Positions 57,908 to 64,000 of a DNA stretch of 64,000 bases are shown here, piece by piece (position 1 is the first letter of the stretch; each line of letters opens with the position of its first letter). The position numbers were made by a program, and so were the translations under genes. The notes below the pieces were generated by a model. The model saw only the letters and a program-made list of their open reading frames with translations. It had not been told where the DNA came from and searched no databases. Origin of the DNA: Clostridia bacterium (GTDB taxonomy: Bacteria > Bacillota > Clostridia > Oscillospirales > CAG-272); contig JAFTSB010000003.1 in assembly GCA_017461945.1 (NCBI GenBank), positions 1 to 64,000 on the forward strand, written 5' to 3'.

Positions 57908-60094
57908 TTATGAATTCTTTTCCTCAAGATCCTTGAAATAGGCGGCGACAGCCCCGCGCAGGGCGTCCTTTGCCGCATCCAGCGTAGAGCCCTGCATGGC
58001 GGCACCGGCAGAGTCAAATCGTCCACCGCCGCCCAGTCGCTCCAGGATCAGCTGTACATTGATCGAGCCGTCAGAGCGACCCGAAATGTGTATGGCGCCG
58101 TCGATCTCCACCAAGGCGAAGGAGGCGCGCACGCCCTTGACGTTCAGTAGCTTGTCGGCCTCCTTCGCGGCGGCTACGCGGTCATCCGCGCCCCGTCCCG
58201 TGCCGTGGCTCCACGTCATACCAACCGAATCGTTTTGCATCAGGGCACAGCCCGAAAAGCTGCGCTCGCAAACGTAATCGGCATAATCCTCGTTGAAAAA
58301 GCTGTGTACGTACTCGGCGTTTGCGCCCTTGCCGTAAAGGAATCGGGCGGCGTCCAGCGTACGGCTACCTGTGTTGCGGGTAAAGTTACCGGTATCCAGC
58401 ACGATGCCCGAAAGGATCACGCTGGCTACCTCGTCACTGACCAGCTTGGCGTTTTCGGCATCGGTGCCGGTGTCGGTCTGCTCCAGCATCTCGGTCACCA
58501 GCTCTGCAGCAGAGGAGGCCGAGGGGTCGATATAGTTCATCACCGGCTCAAAGTCGTATTCGCCGGTCTGACGGTGATGGTCGATGATGGCAATCTTGCC
58601 CGAAACCTGACGGACGTTGGCCGCCACGTCGGGGGCTTCGATGATGCCAAAGTTATTGGCGTCGGAAATGATCAGCAGGGTGCCGGGGCGGATTAGGTCC
58701 AGGCCCTTATGACCCGAAATGAACATATCGCTGTAGGTGCGCGAGGCACACAGGCGCTCGGAGGCGATCTTGAAGTTGGCGTTGTTCAGATCCATAATGA
58801 TCTTGGTGGGTACGCCGGCAAACAGACCCAGCTGTGCCAGACCCACGCAAGAGCCGATGGAGTCAAAGTCGGGATTCTTGTGGCCCATGATCAGCAGATT
58901 ATCGGCCTCGGAAATTTTGGAAAGCAGGTAGTTGGCCACCACACGGGACTGCACCTTAGTGCGGCGCTGGAAGGGGCGGGTCTGACCGCCGTAATAGCGG
59001 ATGCCGTCCTTACGGCGCACGGCCACCTGGTCACCGCCGCGCTGCAGTGCCATATCCAGGGCGGTGCCAGCGTCCTTGGCACGCTCGGCCATGGTGCTGT
59101 CGGCCAGCGAAATGCCAACCGAAACCGTAACAGGGATGCTGTACTCGCCAAGGCGAATGCCACGGATGCCATCCAGCAGCTCGCTGAACTTATCCTCCTC
59201 GCATTGTCGGAGCTTTTCCTGTGAGAACAGCAGCAGATAGCGGTCACGCTCGTATTCGCGCAGCAGGCCATTCAGCCCGGCGGCAAAACGGATGAGAATA
59301 TCGTCCACCTTGCGGGAGGCATCACGATAGTTCACACGGGTGTACTGGGTCAGCTCCTCCAGGTTGTCTACGTCGATATAGGCCACGGCGGGCATGTCCC
59401 GCTCGGTCTTTTCCTTCAGATTCAGCAGCTCGGTCACGTCGGTAAAGGTGATCAGATAGCTGGGGCGGTCATCCCCCAGATGCATCAGATATGCTTTAGC
59501 CATATAGCGACCGCCGTTGCGCAGATTGACCACCGTACCGTCAGCGGTATCGGTCAGCACGTGCTCCGGGGGCTTTTCCGAGATCTCCTCGGCCTTGGCA
59601 TTGATGGCCTCCATGGTCAGTTGAGTCACCGTGCCGCGGCTTTCCTCCTCCTTGGTGGCGTTGCTTAAGATCTGCTGCAGGGTCACACCGCCACAGACAT
59701 CGGCCACCGTACCCCGATAGAAGGGGGTGTTGGCACCGATCAGCTCCTGCAGGGCGCTGTTGGTGGCGCGCACGCGTCCTTGCTCGTCCACAATGGCATA
59801 GGGGAAATGCACCATATACTTGAACATATTGTGCATTTTGGTGTTGAGGGATTCAAACATGATCTCCTCCTCACGCTCCTTATGCTCCTTTAATCGAAAG
59901 AATAGATAGATCAGCGCGCTGATGATCAGATAAGTGCACAGAAAAGTAAGGGCAATACCCAGCGAGGGGAGCGCACCAACGGACAGCCGTTCCACCGCCA
60001 GATAGGCGCCAAAGAAGAACAGGCCGATGATGATCGCTGCCAGCAGGGGGAGCCCCATATCAGAGCGATGCTGATGATTGGAGTGCTTTTGCAT
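57908..60094 (-). CDS. gdpP: Cyclic-di-AMP phosphodiesterase GdpP
   Basis: 728 residues. Two membrane segments (about 15-33 and 38-60), a PAS-like domain (about 95-200, YAIVDEQGRVRATNSALQELIG), a degenerate GGDEF domain (VAYIDVDNLEELTQYT, no GGDEF motif), then DHH (GHKNPDFDSIGS near 408, AIIDHHRQTGEYDF near 505) and DHHA1 with GGGGRFDSAGA. It hydrolyses c-di-AMP to pApA and so controls potassium and osmotic balance. AAAAGGAGAATG precedes the ATG at 60094. The order yybS-gdpP-rplI-dnaB is kept. Confidence 0.97.
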   Translation of the reverse strand: MQKHSNHQHRSDMGLPLLAAIIIGLFFFGAYLAVERLSVGALPSLGIALTFLCTYLIISALIYLFFRLKEHKEREEEIMFESLNTKMHNMFKYMVHFPYAIVDEQGRVRATNSALQELIGANTPFYRGTVADVCGGVTLQQILSNATKEEESRGTVTQLTMEAINAKAEEISEKPPEHVLTDTADGTVVNLRNGGRYMAKAYLMHLGDDRPSYLITFTDVTELLNLKEKTERDMPAVAYIDVDNLEELTQYTRVNYRDASRKVDDILIRFAAGLNGLLREYERDRYLLLFSQEKLRQCEEDKFSELLDGIRGIRLGEYSIPVTVSVGISLADSTMAERAKDAGTALDMALQRGGDQVAVRRKDGIRYYGGQTRPFQRRTKVQSRVVANYLLSKISEADNLLIMGHKNPDFDSIGSCVGLAQLGLFAGVPTKIIMDLNNANFKIASERLCASRTYSDMFISGHKGLDLIRPGTLLIISDANNFGIIEAPDVAANVRQVSGKIAIIDHHRQTGEYDFEPVMNYIDPSASSAAELVTEMLEQTDTGTDAENAKLVSDEVASVILSGIVLDTGNFTRNTGSRTLDAARFLYGKGANAEYVHSFFNEDYADYVCERSFSGCALMQNDSVGMTWSHGTGRGADDRVAAAKEADKLLNVKGVRASFALVEIDGAIHISGRSDGSINVQLILERLGGGGRFDSAGAAMQGSTLDAAKDALRGAVAAYFKDLEEKNS

Positions 60095-60118
60095 GTATCA
60101 TTCTCCTTTTGTTGTCGT

Positions 60119-61318
60119 TTAGTGTCTTGGATCGTCCGTGCCGTCGGGGCGAGGGAGACGAGGCGCCACCAGGATCTGAAAGCATCCCACAAAGGCGGCC
60201 AGCGCCAAGGCCATAGCGGGTTGAAACCAGAAGGTCACAATCAAAGCGAAGCCCAGCAATCGGGAAAGGCAGGAGCGTGCAGCTCCTTTGGCAAACAGAA
60301 CCGAGAAGCCGATCAGAGCAAGGCCGGGCTCCAGAATCAAAGAAAGGTTTTCGCACACCATGCCAAACAGTGTCACAGTGCTGCCGTTGGAAATGAGAGA
60401 GGCGAAATAGGCCAGGATAAACAAAATGGCGGAAAGGGGACTCATGGTAAAGGCGGCTACCCGCAGGGGCAGTCGGGGCAGAGTGCCAAAGCCCACCAAC
60501 AGCTGCAACAGAATACGCCAGATCAGAAAGGCCGTAATAGAGCATACGCAAATAAACAATCCGGGCAGCACGTTTACAAACAGCGCCGCCACGTTGGCTG
60601 CATCCACATCCGATACACCAAGATGCACGCCGGCCTCGGCATAAACGGTGTTCATGCCGCGGAACATCGCCACAATGCTCTCGCGCAGCTCATTGGCGGT
60701 ATGGGTCAGCAGGTCGCCGTTCAGCTTGCCCATCCATGCAAGGGTGATCAGGGCCGCCACGGCCAGAGCGATCGCCAGCACAATGGCCAGAGTCAGGGTG
60801 GACTCGGTGCGGCGTTGATACAGCCACAGACACAGGGCGGCGGTGACGGCCATGACCAAGGGCAACAGAGAAAGCAGACCGCGCATGGGGTCGCCGGTGA
60901 TCAGCCACACCAGGGCAAAGGCCGCCACGGGCAGGCCCAGCAGGTACCAATCCCGTTTGGGGGTGTGACGGTGGATCAGCACAAAGGCGCCGCATCCGCC
61001 ACCAATCAGCAACGCCGCAAAGGCGCTGGGCAGCAAGAAGGGATTGGGAATAGCAGGGAAAAGACTCCCCAGCATGAAAAGCAGAAAACCCGGAACGGCG
61101 TAATACAGCACCGCCATCAGCGAACGGGTCAGTAGATAATAAAATAGCACACAGCCTGCCAACAGCAGGAGCGAGAGAGCCTGATGATCCGTCATCGGGA
61201 GTATCAGGCAGGCAAGAAAGCACATGATCGCCGAGATGGTCACGGGGCCCTTCTCCGGCGGAGAGAGCATATCGTGCCAAACGGCCAGATCCTTTCTTTG
61301 CAAAGTGGTGTTTTCCAT
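60119..61318 (-). CDS. YybS/DUF2232-like polytopic membrane protein
   Basis: 399 residues from the ATG at 61318 with GAGGAGG upstream. There are about 10 hydrophobic segments (MTDHQALSLLLLAGCVLFYYLL, LMAVLYYAVPGFLLFMLGSLF, and so on). The position directly upstream of gdpP and the size match YybS of Bacillus subtilis. The function is unknown; the conserved linkage suggests a link with c-di-AMP or replication genes. Two TATAAT-like boxes lie at about 61340-61375 on the minus strand. Confidence 0.8.
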   Translation of the reverse strand: MENTTLQRKDLAVWHDMLSPPEKGPVTISAIMCFLACLILPMTDHQALSLLLLAGCVLFYYLLTRSLMAVLYYAVPGFLLFMLGSLFPAIPNPFLLPSAFAALLIGGGCGAFVLIHRHTPKRDWYLLGLPVAAFALVWLITGDPMRGLLSLLPLVMAVTAALCLWLYQRRTESTLTLAIVLAIALAVAALITLAWMGKLNGDLLTHTANELRESIVAMFRGMNTVYAEAGVHLGVSDVDAANVAALFVNVLPGLFICVCSITAFLIWRILLQLLVGFGTLPRLPLRVAAFTMSPLSAILFILAYFASLISNGSTVTLFGMVCENLSLILEPGLALIGFSVLFAKGAARSCLSRLLGFALIVTFWFQPAMALALAAFVGCFQILVAPRLPRPDGTDDPRH

Positions 61319-61495
61319 ACAAGCCTCCTCGGCCAAGACATTTTTTCGCATTATACTATTTTAATATTATATCATAGAATTTGATGGTTGTAAACACATT
61401 AAATGAAGGAATTGTGAAAATTGATAGAAGAAAGAGCCAAAAAGGGGATAAAAATCAAAAAATTCACATTTTTCAGAAAAAATTGAAAAAAGCTA

Positions 61496-61524
61496 TTGCA
61501 AACGGGAGAAAATGGTGGTATAAT
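61496..61524 (+). promoter_or_regulatory. Promoter for the rimP-nusA operon
   Basis: TTGCAA (61496-61501) and TATAAT (61519-61524), 17-bp spacer. The leader to the rimP start would be about 450 nt and contain the tandem repeat. Confidence 0.75.
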
Positions 61525-61590
61525 ACACACAGTAAGAAGAGCGGTGTGGAGCAGGCGAGCAGCCTGCTCCTCTTCTTTGCCCGTGAAAAA

Positions 61591-61924
61591 GTGGCGCGAT
61601 ACTTCGTTGCTGCCTCGAAAGCGGCTCGACATAGATCACTATGCCTTCGCCTTGCTTTCTGCGTTACGCTTCGTCTCGCTTGCTTTTTCGCGGGCAAGGG
61701 AGAGAGGGCAAGAAAAGTGGCGCGATACTTCGTTGCTGCCTCGAAAGCGGCTCGACATAGATCACTATGCCCTCGCCTTGCTTTCTGCGTTGCGCCTCGT
61801 CTCGCTTGCTTTTTCGCGGGCAAGGGAGAGAGGGCAAGAAAAGTGGCGCGATACTTCGTTGCTGCCTCGAAAGCGGCTCGACATAGATCACTATGCCTTC
61901 GCCTTGCTTTCTGCGTTGCGCCTC
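61591..61924 (+). repeat. Three tandem copies of a 126-bp repeat in the rimP leader
   Basis: Copies begin with GTGGCGCGATACTTCG at 61591, 61717 and 61843: the spacing is exactly 126 bp. Copy 3 breaks off after GCGCCTC at 61924. Only a few substitutions separate them. Each unit can fold as GAAAGC/GCTTTC enclosing CATAG-ATCA-CTATG, and as CTTGC/GCAAG around TTTTTCGCGG. Confidence 0.9.
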
Positions 61925-61981
61925 ATGGTCACAGGCAAGGAAAATCGCTTTATTACAGATCATTCGAAAGGGGAGTACACT

Positions 61982-62449
61982 ATGGCAGGTGCAAAGAACA
62001 TTGCAGAAACCGTCTGGCAGGGGATACAGCCCGTGGCCGACGAGCTGGGATTGGCCATTTGGGATGTGGAATTTGTCAAAGAGGGCTCGCGTCGCATTTT
62101 GCGTGTGACCATTGACCACGAGGATGGCATTACCATTGACGATTGCGAGCGGATGCATCGCGCCATCGACCCTGTACTGGATGAGCTGGATCCCATTGAT
62201 ACGGCCTACGATCTGGAGGTCAGCTCTCCCGGCATCGAGCGGGAGCTGCGCACAGATGCCCACATCGACGCTTGCGTTGGCGAGCGTGTGGAGCTTCGTT
62301 TCTTTGCTCCGTTTGAGGGCAAGAAGAGCGTGGACGGCGTTTTGGCCGGCCGCAGCGAAAGCGGCGATGTGTTGGTGGAGCTGGAGGGCAAAACCCAAGC
62401 CTTCCCCCGTAATGCGATCGCAAAAATGCAGACCGTATTTGAGTTTTAA
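61982..62449 (+). CDS. rimP: Ribosome maturation factor RimP
   Basis: 155 residues. Both domains are recognised: VADELGLAIWDVEFVKEGSRRILRVTIDHEDGITIDDCERMHRAID with the signature DPIDTAYDLEVSSPGIERELR, and the SH3-like C-domain. It is needed for 30S assembly. AAAGGGGAG precedes the ATG at 61982. The frame is open far upstream through the repeat, but the ribosome site and family alignment support this start. nusA follows 39 bp later. Confidence 0.96.
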   Translation: MAGAKNIAETVWQGIQPVADELGLAIWDVEFVKEGSRRILRVTIDHEDGITIDDCERMHRAIDPVLDELDPIDTAYDLEVSSPGIERELRTDAHIDACVGERVELRFFAPFEGKKSVDGVLAGRSESGDVLVELEGKTQAFPRNAIAKMQTVFEF

Positions 62450-62488
62450 GTTCAATTTTTCACACACATAGAATGAAAGGAAATTGCC

Positions 62489-63529
62489 ATGGCAACCAAA
62501 AGCAGTAAGGAATCGTTTGTCAACGCCCTTGAGCTCCTGGAGAGAGAAAAGGGGATCCCCAAGGAATACATGATTGAAAAGATCGAGGCCGCATTGGTAT
62601 CCGCATACCACAAGGAATACGGTGTCAATGCCAACGTGCGTATCGAGTTCAATCTGGAAAAGGATGACGTACGCGTGTTCCAGCAAAAGACGGTAGTGGA
62701 GACCGTTACCGATCCCGAGCTTGAGATTTCCCTGGAGGATGCCAAGTCTCACAACAAGCGCTTTAAGCTGGGTCAGCTGATCGAGATCAAGGTCAAGCCC
62801 GAAAACTTCCGCCGCCTGTCTGCCGCCGCCGCCAAGTCGGTCATCATTCAAAGCATCCGCGAGGGCGAGCGTAAGGCTATGCAGGAGGCTTATGAAAGCC
62901 AGCGCGATGAGATCATCACCGCCACGGTCAGCAAGATCGACCCCGTGAACGGCAACGTTGTACTGGAGACCGGCACCGGCCGCGCCGTGCTGCTGAAAAG
63001 TGAGCAGATCCCCGGCGAGGAGTTTGTGGTGGACGACCGCGTCAAGGTGTTCGTCATGGAGGTCAACAAAGAGGCAAGAGGGCCGCTGGTTACCCTTTCC
63101 CGCTCTCACGCAGGCCTGGTTCGCCGTTTGTTTGAGCTGGAGGTTCCCGAAATTGCCGAGGGCGTGGTCATGATCAAGAGCGTTTCCCGTGAGGCCGGTG
63201 TGCGCAGCAAGGTGGCTGTTTACTCCCGCGACCCCGACGTGGATCCCGTTGGTGCTTGTATCGGTAACCGCGGTATGCGTATCGCAGGCATCGTTGACGA
63301 GCTGCGCGGCGAAAAGATCGACATCATCAACTACAGCGAGCAGCCCGAGGAATTCATTGCAGCGGCACTTTCCCCCGCACGTGTCATCTCCGTGGAAATG
63401 ACCGGCGAGCGCGCTTGCCGTGTGCTGGTTGACCCCGATCAGCTGTCTTTGGCCATTGGCCGCGAGGGTCTGAATGCTCGTTTGGCCGCACGCCTGACCG
63501 GCTATAAGATCGACATCAAGGCTGAATAA
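62489..63529 (+). CDS. nusA: Transcription termination/antitermination protein NusA
   Basis: 346 residues, the short form without C-terminal acidic repeats. N-terminal RNAP-binding domain (1-130), S1 domain (about 135-200, TATVSKIDPVNGNVVLETG), then KH1 and KH2 with VGACIGNRGMRIAGIVDELRGEKIDII and AIGREGLNARLAARLTG. It modulates pausing, termination and rRNA antitermination. AAGGAAATTGCC precedes the ATG. Part of the rimP-nusA-ylxR-ylxQ-infB type operon. Confidence 0.97.
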   Translation: MATKSSKESFVNALELLEREKGIPKEYMIEKIEAALVSAYHKEYGVNANVRIEFNLEKDDVRVFQQKTVVETVTDPELEISLEDAKSHNKRFKLGQLIEIKVKPENFRRLSAAAAKSVIIQSIREGERKAMQEAYESQRDEIITATVSKIDPVNGNVVLETGTGRAVLLKSEQIPGEEFVVDDRVKVFVMEVNKEARGPLVTLSRSHAGLVRRLFELEVPEIAEGVVMIKSVSREAGVRSKVAVYSRDPDVDPVGACIGNRGMRIAGIVDELRGEKIDIINYSEQPEEFIAAALSPARVISVEMTGERACRVLVDPDQLSLAIGREGLNARLAARLTGYKIDIKAE

Positions 63530-63551
63530 ACCCCACAACGGGTGTAAAAAT

Positions 63552-63827
63552 ATGGAACAAAAAAAGAAAAAGATCCCCCAGCGTCAATGCCTTGGCTGTG
63601 GCGAGCATCGCCCCAAGGCAGAGTTGCTGCGCGTGGTGCGCGATCCGGAAGGAAATGTTACCCTGGACTTTACCGGAAAGAAATCCGGCAGGGGTGCATA
63701 TATTTGTAAGAATGTGGCCTGCTTAAAGCTGGCACAGCGCAAGCGCAGCCTTTCCCGTAATCTGGAGTGCGAGATCCCCGATGCGGTCTATGCCGCCCTG
63801 GAGGAGCAATTCCATGCCGAGCAATGA
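63552..63827 (+). CDS. rnpM: YlxR/RnpM family nucleic-acid-binding protein
   Basis: 91 residues. The DUF448 signature is intact: RQCLGCGEHRPKAELLRVV and GRGAYICKNVACLKLA, with cysteines that suggest a structural site. YlxR proteins bind RNA; the Bacillus member has been reported to bind RNase P RNA. It lies between nusA and ylxQ, the usual position, and its end overlaps the next start by 14 bp. Confidence 0.94.
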   Translation: MEQKKKKIPQRQCLGCGEHRPKAELLRVVRDPEGNVTLDFTGKKSGRGAYICKNVACLKLAQRKRSLSRNLECEIPDAVYAALEEQFHAEQ

Positions 63828-64000
63828 GCAGCAGCAGCGAGCCCTGCGCTTGCTGGGATTGGCGGCAAGGGCAGGACGTGTCATTTCGGGTGTCCCCCTG
63901 ATCTGCACGGCTTTGCAAAAGAATGCCGCCGGCAAAAAAGTACTGTTGGTGCTTTCTGCCAGCGACGCCTCGGATAACACCAAAAAGCGCATTGCCGATC
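63814..64000 (+). CDS. ylxQ: YlxQ, L7Ae/L30e/S12e-family ribosomal protein (cut by window end)
   Basis: The first 62 residues are visible: MPSNEQQQRALRLLGLAARA, then GRVISGVPLICTALQKNAAG and a VLSASDASDNTKKRI segment typical of the L7Ae RNA-binding fold. The ATG at 63814 overlaps the rnpM end and has GAGGAGC upstream. K-turn RNA binding is expected. infB would follow outside the window. Confidence 0.9.
   Translation, partial: MPSNEQQQRALRLLGLAARAGRVISGVPLICTALQKNAAGKKVLLVLSASDASDNTKKRIAD

Larger units (their letters stand above)
61319..61981. other. 663-bp spacer with divergent promoters and rimP leader
   Basis: From left to right it holds an A/T-rich block with minus-strand -10 boxes (61340-61380), the rimP promoter (61496-61524) and three copies of a 126-bp repeat (61591-61924). 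No separate gene is credible; frames through the repeat stay open in several registers because its length is a multiple of three. Confidence 0.7.

Noticed and set aside
61591..61924. CRISPR array
   Set aside because: The repeat unit is 126 bp without unique spacers, and no cas genes are near; it is a plain tandem repeat.
61664..63538. A 624-codon minus-strand open frame opposite rimP and nusA
   Set aside because: It runs through the tandem repeat and two conserved genes on the other strand; no start signal and no family.

Overview
The window looks like chromosomal DNA of an anaerobic, low-oxygen-lifestyle Clostridia (Firmicutes) member, probably an uncultured gut Oscillospiraceae-like organism. 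The reasons are the gene order gdpP-rplI-dnaB next to tilS-hpt-ftsH, the rimP-nusA-ylxR-ylxQ block, RNase M5, a two-gene transketolase, a fused 2-hydroxyacyl-CoA dehydratase activase, BspA-like leucine-rich-repeat proteins, and near-consensus sigma-A promoters with 17-bp spacers. The assignment rests on gene content read by eye, not on a database search.

Layout. (1) 1-20.9 kb, all on the + strand: the 3' part of a giant LRR surface protein, then a membrane protein with an InlB-like repeat, a MoxR ATPase, a DUF58 protein, two VWA membrane proteins, an FN3/LRR lipoprotein, an Ig-like lipoprotein and a sugar-phosphate isomerase-like protein. This resembles a Bacteroides-type MoxR/VWA (aerotolerance) operon joined to large exported adhesin-like proteins. 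(2) 21-24.2 kb: tRNA-Lys whose leader and trailer form a terminator-like stem, a partial duplication of its 3' half, a glycoside-hydrolase-like gene, then a 600-bp spacer with nested hairpins and a cluster of DnaA-box-like sites. (3) 24.2-35.2 kb: split transketolase, an RNHCP protein, a small lipoprotein, an SDR, a polytopic glycosyltransferase-like protein, U32 peptidase, RarA, UppP, RNase M5, tRNA-Glu and an MscS channel with a structured leader. (4) 35.2-37 kb, - strand: a consensus promoter, cobalamin riboswitch, DUF4430 lipoprotein and ECF S component, which together form a likely vitamin B12 uptake unit; next to it is an XRE regulator with a palindromic operator candidate. (5) 37-47.4 kb: a MATE exporter, an aldehyde dehydrogenase, a hairpin-bounded non-coding element like an IS200/IS605 derivative, a FliB-like protein, an AraC regulator divergent from a GH5-like glycosidase, three small unknown genes and nagB-nagA. 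(6) 47.5-61.3 kb, - strand: an activase/dehydratase-like pair, ftsH, hpt, tilS, dnaB, rplI, gdpP and a YybS-like membrane protein. (7) 61.3-64 kb, + strand: rimP-nusA-rnpM-ylxQ (cut by the window end), preceded by a leader carrying three copies of a 126-bp tandem repeat.

The strongest second-look items are the B12 riboswitch/DUF4430/ECF unit, the tRNA-Lys enclosed in a terminator-like stem with its duplicated 3' half, the 126-bp tandem repeat in the rimP leader, the hairpin and DnaA-box-like spacer before transketolase, and the MoxR/VWA operon joined to giant LRR and Ig-like exported proteins.
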